From Pseudorhodobacter antarcticus (GTDB lineage: Bacteria; Pseudomonadota; Alphaproteobacteria; Rhodobacterales; Rhodobacteraceae): a stretch of DNA of 64,000 nucleotides. Location: the NCBI GenBank assembly GCA_945860375.1, contig CAMAQR010000018.1:3229-67228 (forward strand). Direction: 5' to 3'. Position 1 is the first letter of the stretch, and each line of letters opens with the position of its first letter. Below, one piece after another: positions 52,803 through 61,251 of this stretch. A program made the position numbers and the translations under genes. The notes below the pieces were generated by a model, which saw nothing but the letters and a program-made list of their open reading frames with translations, was not told the origin of the DNA and did no database searches.

Positions 52803-53615
52803 ATGGCGTTGGAAGTGGTGGCCCGCGAGGGATTGGTTCTGCTGGGATGTGGCAAGATGGGCACGGCGCTGCTGACTGGATGGTTGGCGGCTGGGGTGCC
52901 TGCGGCATCGGTTTGGGTGATTGAACCCCATCCCACCGACTGGTTGCGCAGCCTTGGCGTGCATCTGAACGTCGGCGTGCCTCCCTCCCCCGCCGTTGCC
53001 GTGCTGGCCGTCAAGCCGCAGATGATGGGCGCGGCGCTGCCCGCGTTGCAAGCCTTGGGCAATGGCAAAACCCTGTTTGTGTCGATTGCGGCAGGCACGT
53101 CCATCGCCACTTTTGCGCAGGCCTTGGGCGAACGCACCCCCATCGTGCGCACCATGCCAAACACTCCGGCGATGGTCGGCCGCGGCATCACCGGCATTTG
53201 CGCCAATGCCCAAGCGGGTGCGGCGGGTCTGGCCTTGGCGCATCAGTTGATGCTGGCCGTCGGCCAAGTCGTTGAACTGGATAGCGAAGATCAGATTGAT
53301 GCGGTGACGGCGGTGTCGGGGTCCGGCCCCGCCTATGTGTTCCACCTGATCGAGGCGATGGCACAGGCCGGGGTGGCGCAGGGGCTTTCGGCAGAGGTCG
53401 CGATGCAACTCGCCCGCGCCACCGTTTGCGGCGCAGGCGAGCTGGCCTATCAATCCCCCGATGCCGCCAGCCAGTTGCGCATCAACGTCACCTCGCCCGG
53501 CGGCACCACGGCGGCGGCGCTGGCCGTGCTGATGGACCCCGAGACAGGCTTTCCGCCGCTGCTGGAACGCGCCGTCAAAGCCGCCGCCGACCGGGGACGG
53601 GAGCTTGGCCAATGA
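52803..53615 (+). CDS. proC: pyrroline-5-carboxylate reductase
   Basis: A 270-residue enzyme for the last step of proline synthesis (pyrroline-5-carboxylate + NAD(P)H to proline). The N-terminal Rossmann loop is LLGCGKMGTALLTGWL (residues 12-27). VLAVKPQMM, VSIAAGTSIATF, RTMPNTPAMVGRGITGI and the C-terminal NVTSPGGTTAAALAVL are diagnostic. GGAGCG lies before the ATG at 52803. It is the first of three overlapping genes. Confidence 0.95.
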   Translation: MALEVVAREGLVLLGCGKMGTALLTGWLAAGVPAASVWVIEPHPTDWLRSLGVHLNVGVPPSPAVAVLAVKPQMMGAALPALQALGNGKTLFVSIAAGTSIATFAQALGERTPIVRTMPNTPAMVGRGITGICANAQAGAAGLALAHQLMLAVGQVVELDSEDQIDAVTAVSGSGPAYVFHLIEAMAQAGVAQGLSAEVAMQLARATVCGAGELAYQSPDAASQLRINVTSPGGTTAAALAVLMDPETGFPPLLERAVKAAADRGRELGQ

Positions 53616-53944
53616 TCACCTACGATGATTTCGCCAAACTCGATATCCGCGTCGGCACCATCACCCGCGCCGAACCCTTCCCCGAGGCTCGCAAACCGGC
53701 GCTGAAGCTGTGGGTCGATTTCGGCGGCGATCTGGGCGAGAAACGCTCGTCCGCGCAAATCACCGCGCATTACGCGCCCGAGGGGTTGATCGGGCGGCAA
53801 GTGTTGGCCGTGGTGAACTTCCCACCCCGCCAGATTGGCAAAGTGCTGTCCGAAGTGCTGGTGCTGGGCGTCCCCGATGCGGCGGGCGAGGTGGTGCTGA
53901 TCGGTCCGGGCCATGGCGTGCCCGACGGCGGGCGGCTGTTTTGA
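53612..53944 (+). CDS. CsaA-like tRNA-binding domain protein
   Basis: A 110-residue OB-fold protein of the CsaA/EMAP-II type: FAKLDIRVGTITRAEPFPEARKPALKLWVDFGGDLGEKRSSAQITAHYAPEGLIGRQVLAVVNFPPRQIG. CsaA binds tRNA-like RNA and in Bacillus assists protein export. Its ATG overlaps the proC stop (ATGA) and its stop overlaps the following ATG, so all three are translated together, though a functional link is not evident. Confidence 0.9.
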   Translation: MITYDDFAKLDIRVGTITRAEPFPEARKPALKLWVDFGGDLGEKRSSAQITAHYAPEGLIGRQVLAVVNFPPRQIGKVLSEVLVLGVPDAAGEVVLIGPGHGVPDGGRLF

Positions 53945-54891
53945 TGCGCAAACTGTTGATCACCCGCCGCCTGCCCGACCCGGTGCTGGCCGCCGCCGCC
54001 GCATATTTTGACGTCACCCTGCGCGACAGCACGCAGCCGCTGACCGCGCCGGACCTGCGCGCCGCCCTGACCGATTACGACGCCGTCCTGCCCACTTTGG
54101 GCGACCTCTTCCGCGCCGATGTCTTCGCCGATGTGCCGAAACCGCGCGCCAAGATTCTTGCCAATTTCGGCGTGGGTTACAATCACATCGACGCCGCCGC
54201 CGCCAAAATCGCCGGCGTTGCGGTCACCAACACCCCCGGCGCCGTCACCGATGCGACCGCCGACATTGCCATGACTCTGCTGCTGATGACCGCCCGTCGC
54301 GCAGGCGAGGGCGAACGATTGGTGCGCGCAGGCCAATGGCAAGGTTGGCACCCGACGCAGATGCTGGGCGCGCATGTCACCGGGCGCAGCCTTGGCATCA
54401 TCGGCATGGGCCGCATCGGGCAAGCGATTGCAAGGCGCTGCCATTTCGGTTTCGGCATGCAGGTGCGGTTTTGCAACCGCTCTCCGGTCGATCCCGGCCT
54501 GCCCGCCCGCCAGACCACACTGCCCGACACCATGGCCGCCGATTTCGTGGTGGCCTGCGTCCCCGGCAGCCCCGCCACCCATCATTTGATCACTGCGGAA
54601 ACCCTGTTCCACATGGCCCCGCACGGCATCTTCATCAACATCTCGCGCGGCGATGTGGTGGATGAGGCGGCTCTGACCGCAGCCTTGCAAAAGGGTCAGA
54701 TCGCAGGCGCAGGTCTGGACGTTTACGAACACGAACCGCAGATCACCCCCGCCCTTTTGGCAATGGAAAACATCACCCTGCTGCCGCATCTTGGCACGGC
54801 GGTGGCCGAGGTGCGCATCGCCATGGGCCTGATGGCCGTCGCCAACCTGACCGCCTTTGCGCAGGGCATGCCTCTGCCCAACCCGGTCTAG
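53944..54891 (+). CDS. D-2-hydroxyacid dehydrogenase, glyoxylate/hydroxypyruvate reductase-like
   Basis: A 315-residue NAD(P)-dependent enzyme. The cofactor loop is GIIGMGRIGQAIARRCHFGFGMQVRFCNRS near residues 150-180; the catalytic Arg is in NISRGDVVDE, the Glu in YEHEPQ and the His in LLPHLGTAV. N-terminal KLLITRRLPDPVLAAAAAYF is typical of the GyaR/GRHPR group. It probably reduces glyoxylate or hydroxypyruvate, which would complement glcDEF, but it is far from that operon. It starts at 53944 in a TGATG overlap with the CsaA-like gene. Confidence 0.88.
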   Translation: MRKLLITRRLPDPVLAAAAAYFDVTLRDSTQPLTAPDLRAALTDYDAVLPTLGDLFRADVFADVPKPRAKILANFGVGYNHIDAAAAKIAGVAVTNTPGAVTDATADIAMTLLLMTARRAGEGERLVRAGQWQGWHPTQMLGAHVTGRSLGIIGMGRIGQAIARRCHFGFGMQVRFCNRSPVDPGLPARQTTLPDTMAADFVVACVPGSPATHHLITAETLFHMAPHGIFINISRGDVVDEAALTAALQKGQIAGAGLDVYEHEPQITPALLAMENITLLPHLGTAVAEVRIAMGLMAVANLTAFAQGMPLPNPV

Positions 54892-54900
54892 ACCATGGCT

Positions 54901-54950
54901 TTCACATTGGCCCAAATATCCACGAACGGAACGACGTGTCGTTCCGTTTT
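54901..54950 (+). terminator. intrinsic terminator plus inverted element copy E
   Basis: AACGGAACGAC (54925-54935) and GTCGTTCCGTT (54938-54948) form a strong stem ending in TTTT, 33 bases after the dehydrogenase stop. Immediately before it, 54901-54920 is the dispersed core in minus orientation (reverse complement GGATATTTGGGCCAATGTGA). No gene lies in 54892-55061. Confidence 0.85.
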
Positions 54951-55061
54951 GCCAAAGGCTGCGCCAACGCCCACAAACCTTTGCGCCTGCGAGATAAATC
55001 GCCCAAGCCGCATGCAGGGGCCGGGTGCCGCCAAGCGTGGCCCCGATGCGCAGGTTCAGTC

Positions 55062-55727
55062 ATGATCCTGTCCCGTGGCCGTCGCTTCATCTTCATTCAT
55101 ATTCCCAAAACCGGTGGCACCGCTCTGACGTTGGCCTTGGAGTCCCGCGCCATGAAGGACGATGTCCTGATCGGTGACACCCCCAAGGCCCGCGCCCGCA
55201 AAACCCGCTGGCAGGGGGTGAAATCGGCGGGGCGGCTGTGGAAACATTCGACTCTGGCCGATATCTCCGGGCTAGCCACGGATGCCGAGATTGCCGATTT
55301 CTTCACCGTCACTTTGGTCCGCAATCCGTGGGACCGTGCTGTCAGCTATTACCACTGGCTGCGCGATCAGGGCTTTGCGCATCCGGCGGTGGGGCTGGCA
55401 AAGTCTCATGATTTCAGTGGGTTTCTCAATCATGCGCAGACCGTCACCACCCTGCGTCTCTGGCCCTACACCGCTTATATGCGTGACAAGACCGGGACAG
55501 AGCGCGCCAGTCTTTACGCAAGGCTGGAACATCTGAACCAAGACCTCGCCCCGTTTGAGGCGCATTTGGGGTTCCGCCTGACCCCTTTTCCGCGCGCCAA
55601 CACGTCAGACCGCGCCCGCGATTGGCGCGGGTTTTACAGCGATGCCGACGCCGCCCTGATCGCGGACATCAGCGCCGATGACATTGCGCGGTTTGGCTAT
55701 CGGTTTGAGGATCGGCTGGCGGAGTGA
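55062..55727 (+). CDS. sulfotransferase family 2 protein
   Basis: A 221-residue sulfotransferase with the PAPS 5'-phosphosulfate loop HIPKTGGTALTLALES (residues 13-28) and the 3'-phosphate motif VTLVRNPWDRAVSYYHWL (about 84-101). The start MILSRGRRFIFIHIPKTGGTA at 55062 is usual for this small class; the longer frame from 54936 includes the terminator and is rejected. Several roseobacters carry such genes for surface or lipid sulfation; the acceptor here is unknown. It converges on the multifunctional beta-oxidation gene. Confidence 0.85.
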   Translation: MILSRGRRFIFIHIPKTGGTALTLALESRAMKDDVLIGDTPKARARKTRWQGVKSAGRLWKHSTLADISGLATDAEIADFFTVTLVRNPWDRAVSYYHWLRDQGFAHPAVGLAKSHDFSGFLNHAQTVTTLRLWPYTAYMRDKTGTERASLYARLEHLNQDLAPFEAHLGFRLTPFPRANTSDRARDWRGFYSDADAALIADISADDIARFGYRFEDRLAE

Positions 55728-55743
55728 ACCCCGCCAGCGCCCA

Positions 55744-57945
55744 TCAAGCCGCGCGCCGTTCCGCCCCAAACCGACCGTAAAACGTCTCGCCCTGTGCCGC
55801 CATTTCGCGCAGCAGTTTCGGTGCGGTGAACCGCGCCCCATGCGTGGCGGCCAGCTGATCGCAAATCGCAACCGCGCGGCCTGCACCCAGTATATCCAGC
55901 CACGAGAACGGACCCCCCGACCAAGGCGCAAAGCCCCAGCCCAGAATGGCCCCCACATCGCCTTCGCGGATGTCGGTCAGCACACCATCCTCCAGCGCCC
56001 GCACCGCCTCCAGCACCTGCGCCATCAGCAAACGGTGCTGCACCAAGGTCAGATCGGGCTGCGCTTCGGCCACCGGATAGGCGGCCTTTAGCCCGTCCCA
56101 AAGCCCCTCCCGCTTGCCCGCAGCGTCATAGGCGTAGAATCCGGCATTCGACTTTTTGCCCAACCGCCCCTGATCCGCCATGGCGAACAGCACCGCATCC
56201 ACCGCGCCATCGGGATAGGCGTCGCCCATCGCCAGCTTGGTCGCCTTGGCGATTTTCACCCCCAGATCGATCGAGGTTTCGTCGACCAGTTGCAGCGGAC
56301 CCAGCGGCATGCCGACCAGTTTCGCCGCATTTTCGATCAGCGCCGGCTCCACCCCTTCGGCCACCATACGGATGCCTTCGTTGATATAGGGAATGATGCA
56401 GCGGTTGGCGTAGAAGAACCGCGCGTCATTGACGACGATCGGCGTCTTGCGGATTTGGCGCACGAAATCAAGCGCTTTGGCCACGGCGCGGTCCCCCGTC
56501 GCACGGCCCCGGATGATCTCCACAAGGTTCATCTTGTCCACAGGTGAGAAGAAATGGATGCCGATGAACTGATCGGGGCGCGATGACGCAAGCGCCAGAT
56601 CGGTGATCGGCAGGGTCGATGTATTGGTGGCAAAGATGCAGTCGGCACCCACCGCCGCCTCAACCCGGGCGGTCACATCGGCCTTGACCTTCATATCCTC
56701 GAACACCGCCTCAACAATCAGATCACAGCCCGCAAGGGCGGCATAATCGGTGGTGGCGGTGATGCGGCCCAACACTTCGGCCTTCTTTTCCGGCGTCACC
56801 TTGCGACGCTGGATGCCCTTGTCCAGCAAGCCCTCGGAATAGGCTTTGCCGCGATCCGCCGACTCTTGTGACGCATCAATCAGCACCACCTCTATCCCGG
56901 CATTGGCCGAAACATAGGCGATCCCGGCCCCCATCATACCCGCACCGATGATGCCAACGCGGGCCACGGCCTGATCGGCCACTTTGGGGCGGTTCGCGCC
57001 CTTGTCCAGCGCCTCTTTGTTGATGAACAGGCTGCGGATCATCGCCGCAGAGGAGGGGTTCATCAAAACAGAGGTAAAGTGCCGCGCCTCGATGCGCAGG
57101 GCGGTGTCAAACGGCACCAAAGCGCCTTCGTAGACGGCAGCCAGCAGGGCGCGGGTGGCGGGATAAACCCCCATGGTCTTGCCCATCACCATGGCATTCG
57201 CGCCGACAAAGGTCATGAACCCCGCCGGGTGATAGGGCGCGCCACCGGGCATCTTGTAGCCCTTGTCGTCCCACGGCTTGACCAGATCGGCGTCTTTCGC
57301 GCCCAGCACCCATTCCTTGGCGCGGGCCAACAGCTGATCCGGGGCCACCACCTCGTCAATCAACCCGGCGGCTTTCGCAGATTTCGGATCCGACAGTTTG
57401 CCCTCCAACAAGAAGGGTGCCGCCATCATCGCGCCCATCTTGCGGGCCAGACGAGTCGTCCCCCCCGCCCCCGGAAAAATCCCGACCATGATTTCCGGCA
57501 AGCCGATCTTGGCCTTGGGGTTGTCCGCCGCAATGATGCGGTGACAGGCCAACGGCAGCTCCAGCCCGATACCAAGTGCGGTGCCCGGCAATGCCGCCAC
57601 AATCGGCTTGCCGCCCTTGTTGGTCTTGGCGTCCATGCCCGCGCGTTCGATCTTGCGCAGCACGCCGTGCATCACCATGACACCTTCGAACACCGCGCGG
57701 GCGGGTTCATCGCCGCCATCTTCCTTCATCTTTGCGATGACGTTCAGATCCATCCCGCCAGCGAAATCCTTCTTGCCCGAGGTGAGGATCACGCCCTTCA
57801 CATCCGCATCCTTGATCGCGGTATCCACCAGCAGGTTCAACTCGGCGAACCCCGACAGCGACATCACGTTCATCGACCGCCCCGGCACGTCCCAGGTGAT
57901 CGTCGCCACGCCGTCACCGTCCACTGCATAGGTAAAATCGCTCAT
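55744..57945 (-). CDS. fadJ: enoyl-CoA hydratase / 3-hydroxyacyl-CoA dehydrogenase
   Basis: A 733-residue FadB/FadJ alpha subunit performing the middle two steps of fatty acid beta-oxidation. The hydratase/isomerase part (residues 1-200) shows GVILTSGKKDFAGGMDLN, ALPGTALGIGLELPLACHRIIAADNPKAKIGLPEIMVGIFPGAGGTTRL. The NAD-binding loop GAGMMGAG lies at 334-341 and the dehydrogenase part has STLPITDLA, GIHFFSPVDKMNLVEII and FYANRCIIPYINEG. AAAGGAG precedes ATG 57945, which overlaps the stop of the gene upstream. It works with the thiolase of the same operon. Confidence 0.94.
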   Translation of the reverse strand: MSDFTYAVDGDGVATITWDVPGRSMNVMSLSGFAELNLLVDTAIKDADVKGVILTSGKKDFAGGMDLNVIAKMKEDGGDEPARAVFEGVMVMHGVLRKIERAGMDAKTNKGGKPIVAALPGTALGIGLELPLACHRIIAADNPKAKIGLPEIMVGIFPGAGGTTRLARKMGAMMAAPFLLEGKLSDPKSAKAAGLIDEVVAPDQLLARAKEWVLGAKDADLVKPWDDKGYKMPGGAPYHPAGFMTFVGANAMVMGKTMGVYPATRALLAAVYEGALVPFDTALRIEARHFTSVLMNPSSAAMIRSLFINKEALDKGANRPKVADQAVARVGIIGAGMMGAGIAYVSANAGIEVVLIDASQESADRGKAYSEGLLDKGIQRRKVTPEKKAEVLGRITATTDYAALAGCDLIVEAVFEDMKVKADVTARVEAAVGADCIFATNTSTLPITDLALASSRPDQFIGIHFFSPVDKMNLVEIIRGRATGDRAVAKALDFVRQIRKTPIVVNDARFFYANRCIIPYINEGIRMVAEGVEPALIENAAKLVGMPLGPLQLVDETSIDLGVKIAKATKLAMGDAYPDGAVDAVLFAMADQGRLGKKSNAGFYAYDAAGKREGLWDGLKAAYPVAEAQPDLTLVQHRLLMAQVLEAVRALEDGVLTDIREGDVGAILGWGFAPWSGGPFSWLDILGAGRAVAICDQLAATHGARFTAPKLLREMAAQGETFYGRFGAERRAA

Positions 57946-58385
57946 TCGTCGGCTCCTTTCAGGGGCTGGTCCACGCGCGGCACCTGTATTGGCCACTGCA
58001 TGTTGGAGAGGGGGTTGGTGATGGCGACGCCCTGCCAGCCATTGCCAGTCGGCCGCGGCGCCATGGCAGAGCGGAAAGGCGGGGTGATCCTTTGCGATCC
58101 CGCCGTGAAATGGGAGTCATAGAGACCCGGGAGCGGCATATCACTCGGTGCAACGGCGGATTCCGCCAGCTGGATGTCCTGCGTGACCATCTGAAACCTC
58201 AGCATGTGATAGAAACTGTCTAAGCCCTTGCGCAGATCATCCTCGGTCGCAACCACGGTGGTCGCGGTTTCGGTGATCAAAGTGAAGGGCAGGTCGACAG
58301 GGTTGCGATAGGTGTCCCAATCGCCCACCGGCACGGCAGTGCCAGTTTCATCCAGAACAGACGGCAGCACGTCGATGGCGGGCAT
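57942..58385 (-). CDS. uncharacterised protein in the beta-oxidation operon, possible NTF2-like fold
   Basis: A 147-residue protein. The middle ([46 protein letters not shown]) and end ([44 protein letters not shown]) show an alternation of helix and strands that reminds me of SnoaL/NTF2-like proteins of Rhodobacteraceae, which end with PPYRSR-like and RWP-like motifs. That is pattern recognition, not a motif proof. It starts directly after the cupin stop and overlaps fadJ by ATGA, so it is tightly co-expressed with beta-oxidation. Role unknown. Confidence 0.7.
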   Translation of the reverse strand: MPAIDVLPSVLDETGTAVPVGDWDTYRNPVDLPFTLITETATTVVATEDDLRKGLDSFYHMLRFQMVTQDIQLAESAVAPSDMPLPGLYDSHFTAGSQRITPPFRSAMAPRPTGNGWQGVAITNPLSNMQWPIQVPRVDQPLKGADE

Positions 58386-58862
58386 TTATGGCTCCACCTG
58401 CGGCGGCAGATAGGGGCTGCCATCCTTGAAGGCGAAGGTGGCGCCGCCCGCCTCCATCGTGACCACCAGATCAACGTCGGAATAGGTTGCGACTTCGCGT
58501 TTGGATTTGGCTCCGACCACAAGGAAGATGGCGGGCTCTGTGCTGCGGTTGACAAAATGATGGCCGTCGCCTGTGTTGGCGGCAAACGCCGCGCAATCGC
58601 CCGGTTTCATCTCGGTTTCGCCCGCATCGGTGACCATGATGCAAGTGCCTTGCGTCACCATCACAAATTCGTCTTCCACCAGATGCCAATGGCGCAAGGA
58701 CGACAGCGCCCCGGGTTGCAGCGTCACCAGATTGACGCCGAACTGTGTCAGCCCGCCCGCATCGCCCAAGCGCAAGCTGCTGCGCCCGGCCATCATCGCG
58801 GCATAGGGCGCGGGGTAAATCGACCCGGTCTTGACCGGAACCTGCGACAGATCAAGCTTCAT
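58386..58862 (-). CDS. cupin domain protein in the beta-oxidation operon
   Basis: A 158-residue cupin. The barrel signature is [78 protein letters not shown], with the metal-type residues His, His and Glu in motif 1 and His in motif 2. Such cupins occur with thiolases and transferases in alphaproteobacteria, but the substrate is unknown. The ATG at 58862 overlaps the thiolase stop as TGATG. A longer frame to 58910 is inside the thiolase gene and unneeded. Confidence 0.82.
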   Translation of the reverse strand: MKLDLSQVPVKTGSIYPAPYAAMMAGRSSLRLGDAGGLTQFGVNLVTLQPGALSSLRHWHLVEDEFVMVTQGTCIMVTDAGETEMKPGDCAAFAANTGDGHHFVNRSTEPAIFLVVGAKSKREVATYSDVDLVVTMEAGGATFAFKDGSPYLPPQVEP

Positions 58863-60073
58863 CACACCCTCTCGATGATCGTGGCGGCTCCCATGCCCGA
58901 GGCGATGCACAGCGTCGCAAGGCCCATGGATTTGCCCGAACGCTCCAACTCATCCAGCAGGGTGCCGATGATGATGGCCCCCGAAGCACCCAGCGGGTGG
59001 CCCATGGCAATCGCGCCGCCGTTGACGTTGACGATGGAAGGATCGACGTTGAAGGCCTGTTGAAAGCGCAGGACGACCGCCGCGAAAGCCTCATTCACCT
59101 CGAACAGGTCAATGTCGCCAATGGTCAGGCCCGCATCGCGCAGGATTTTCTCGGTGGCAGGCACCGGGCCGGTCAGCATGATGGTGGGATCAGTGCCAAT
59201 CTTGCAGGTGGCGCGGATGCGGGCGCGGGGTTTGAGACCATGCGCCACCCCGAATTCCGCAGTGCCGATCAGAATCGCCGCGGCCCCGTCCACGATACCC
59301 GACGAGTTGCCGGCGTGGTGAATATGGCTGATCCGCTCCAGCTGCGGGTATTTCATCAGGGCGATCTTGTCAAAACCGGGCATGACCTCGCCCATATCCT
59401 TGAAGGCGGGCTTCAAGGCCCCCAAGGCCTGCATATCGGTGCCGGGCCGCATGTATTCGTCATGGCCCAGAATGGGCAGGCCGTTCTGATCCGTGATCGG
59501 AATGATCGACCGCGCAAAGCGGTTGTCGCGCCAAGCCGCCGCTGCGCGGGCCTGCGATCGCACCGCCAAAGCATCGGCCTGATCGCGGGTGAAGCCGAAC
59601 CGGGTGGCGATGATATCCGCCGAAATGCCCTGCGGCACGAAATAGGTCTTCATCGCCAGACCCGGATCGACCGCGATCGCCGCCCCGTCGCTGCCCATGG
59701 CGACGCGGCTCATCATCTCGACCCCGCCCGCGATATAGGCTTGCCCCGCGCCGCCCTTGATCTGATTGGCGGCAAGGTTCACCGCCTCCATGCCCGACGC
59801 GCAGAAACGGTTGATGGCAAGGCCGGGGATGCTTTCGTCAAGGTCTGACGCCAGCACCGCCGACCGCGCAAGGCAACCGCCCTGTTCGCCCACTTGGGTG
59901 ACATTGCCCCAGATCACATCCTCGACCGCGTGACCCGACAGGCCGTTGCGGGCCTTGATCGCGTTCAGGATCTTGGCCGACAGCGCGACCGAAGTCAGTT
60001 CGTGCAAGCTGCCGTCGGCGCGCCCCTTGCCACGGGGCGAACGCACGGCGTCGTAGATAAAAGCGTCGGTCAT
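58862..60073 (-). CDS. fadA: acetyl-CoA C-acyltransferase (thiolase)
   Basis: A 403-residue thiolase, the last beta-oxidation step. The acyl-binding Cys91 is in [14 protein letters not shown], the catalytic His in [18 protein letters not shown] and the second Cys in [41 protein letters not shown] at the N-terminus is of the FadA/FadI type. It starts nine bases after the GST-like gene stop and overlaps the cupin gene, giving a five-gene unit (GST-like, fadA, cupin, uncharacterised, fadJ). Confidence 0.94.
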   Translation of the reverse strand: MTDAFIYDAVRSPRGKGRADGSLHELTSVALSAKILNAIKARNGLSGHAVEDVIWGNVTQVGEQGGCLARSAVLASDLDESIPGLAINRFCASGMEAVNLAANQIKGGAGQAYIAGGVEMMSRVAMGSDGAAIAVDPGLAMKTYFVPQGISADIIATRFGFTRDQADALAVRSQARAAAAWRDNRFARSIIPITDQNGLPILGHDEYMRPGTDMQALGALKPAFKDMGEVMPGFDKIALMKYPQLERISHIHHAGNSSGIVDGAAAILIGTAEFGVAHGLKPRARIRATCKIGTDPTIMLTGPVPATEKILRDAGLTIGDIDLFEVNEAFAAVVLRFQQAFNVDPSIVNVNGGAIAMGHPLGASGAIIIGTLLDELERSGKSMGLATLCIASGMGAATIIERV

Positions 60074-60082
60074 GATGCCTCC

Positions 60083-60718
60083 TCAAGCCCGGTCAGACGG
60101 ATTGCCGGGCATCAATTCATAAGGGTGTTTCCAGCCGGGCAGAGCGGCGATGCGGTCCAGCCAGGCGTCGATGTTGGGCCAGTCGGCGCGGTCAAAGCCG
60201 TAAGGCTCGGAGTAGTAAAGATAGCCGCAACAGGACAGGTCGGCGATGGTGACAGCGCCGCCCGCGACCCAAGTGCGGCTGGACAAATGATCGTTCAGCA
60301 CCGTGTAGGCGGCCTTGAGGCGGCCCTGCAAAAACGGGATCACGCCCGCAGGGCGCTTGTCTTCGGGCAGGAAATTGGACAGGAAGCGCACCGTGCCGAT
60401 CTGTGTGGACAGTTTGTGATTGTCCCAGAACATCCAGCGCAGCACCTCGCGGCGCTCTGCCGCCGATTTGCCGCCCAGCTTGCCGGATTTGGAGCTGATG
60501 TAATCAAGAATCACGCCCGATTGCGTCAACGTGGTGTCGCCGTCGACCAGAACCGGCACTTCGCCCATTTCGTTAATGGCGCGGAATTCAGGCGTTCGGG
60601 TGGCGCCGTTGAAGAAATCGACAAAGACCGGCTCCCAGTCCATATCGGCAAAGGTCAGAGCCAATGCCACTTTGTAGGCATTGCCGGATTCGCCAAAGCA
60701 ATAGAGTTTCGCTGTCAT
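60083..60718 (-). CDS. glutathione S-transferase family protein
   Basis: A 211-residue GST. The thioredoxin-like N-terminal domain has LYCFGESGNAYKVALALTFADMDWEPVFVDFF and the cis-Pro/Ser motif NEMGEVPVLVDGDTTLTQSGVILDYIS, and the helical C-terminal domain holds VTIADLSCCGYLYY with the N-capping box. A Ser in the GESGN turn may be the activating residue. The ATG at 60718 is followed by the conserved start TAKLYCF. It leads the thiolase operon. Confidence 0.9.
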   Translation of the reverse strand: MTAKLYCFGESGNAYKVALALTFADMDWEPVFVDFFNGATRTPEFRAINEMGEVPVLVDGDTTLTQSGVILDYISSKSGKLGGKSAAERREVLRWMFWDNHKLSTQIGTVRFLSNFLPEDKRPAGVIPFLQGRLKAAYTVLNDHLSSRTWVAGGAVTIADLSCCGYLYYSEPYGFDRADWPNIDAWLDRIAALPGWKHPYELMPGNPSDRA

Positions 60719-60750
60719 CGCCGCGCTCCAAATGTTGTCCCTGACCAAAG

Positions 60751-60803
60751 GCCGGGGGGCTGGCCCCCCGGACCCCCCGGGATATTTTCACCAAGATGAA
60801 ATC
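60751..60803 (+). repeat. dispersed intergenic element, copy F
   Basis: Hairpin CGGGGGGC-tg-GCCCCCCG (60752-60770 region) followed by GACCCCCC, then GGGATATTTTCACCAAGATG. Best-formed copy in the window. Its orientation is opposite to the genes on both sides. Confidence 0.8.
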
Positions 60804-60948
60804 GCAAAACGCGTTCATCTATTCTTAAACCCGCAGTGTCACACTTTCGTTGCGGTACAGGCTGGGAAGCCGATGACCGCCCAAGGTGAAACCCCACCCC
60901 GACATGCCAGACAGCCAAGCTGGAGCCTTGGGGTGGGGAATCCCGAGG

Positions 60949-60985
60949 GTTTCATCTTGGCCCAAATATCCCCGCCGGAGGCTTC
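60949..60985 (-). repeat. dispersed intergenic element, copy G
   Basis: On the minus strand GGGATATTTGGGCCAAGATG lies after CCTCCGGC. It is positioned 3' of the small conserved gene at 61011. Between copies F and G, 60804-60948 contains a further inverted repeat around CCCCACCCC ... GGGGTGGGG (60892-60938) and no gene. Confidence 0.7.
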
Positions 60986-61010
60986 CCCCATCACGACCCG
61001 CTCGCCCCTG

Positions 61011-61220
61011 TCATTTGCGCGCCTCCAGTTCCGAATTGAACAGCCGCAGCCGGTGGGTCATGTTGTCGTGGTGGATCACCGATGAATAGTTCTCGAACAG
61101 AAACGACAGCGCCTCGCCTTCGTCCAGCCCCGCCTCTTTGGCAAAGGTTTTCAGGCGGCGGTAGCCGTCTTCGGTCATGGCGACCGGAAAGCGGCGGGTG
61201 AGGCGAAAGCGTTTTGGCAT
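61011..61220 (-). CDS. small conserved protein, Rhodobacteraceae type
   Basis: A 69-residue protein, MPKRFRLTRRFPVAMTEDGYRRLKTFAKEAGLDEGEALSFLFENY followed by an Arg/Leu-rich end. The first part looks like a ribbon-helix-helix or DNA-binding fragment but no family is certain. I recall very similar small proteins next to acyl-CoA dehydrogenase genes in the family. It begins 31 bases past the acyl-CoA dehydrogenase stop on the same strand and is probably co-transcribed. Confidence 0.7.
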   Translation of the reverse strand: MPKRFRLTRRFPVAMTEDGYRRLKTFAKEAGLDEGEALSFLFENYSSVIHHDNMTHRLRLFNSELEARK

Positions 61221-61251
61221 GGGGTTCTCCGGACCGGGCTGATGCTGCAGC

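Noticed and set aside
54936..55061. N-terminal extension of the second sulfotransferase
   Set aside because: The extension begins inside the terminator hairpin and is Arg/Lys/Pro-rich; the conserved enzyme starts at MILSRGRR.
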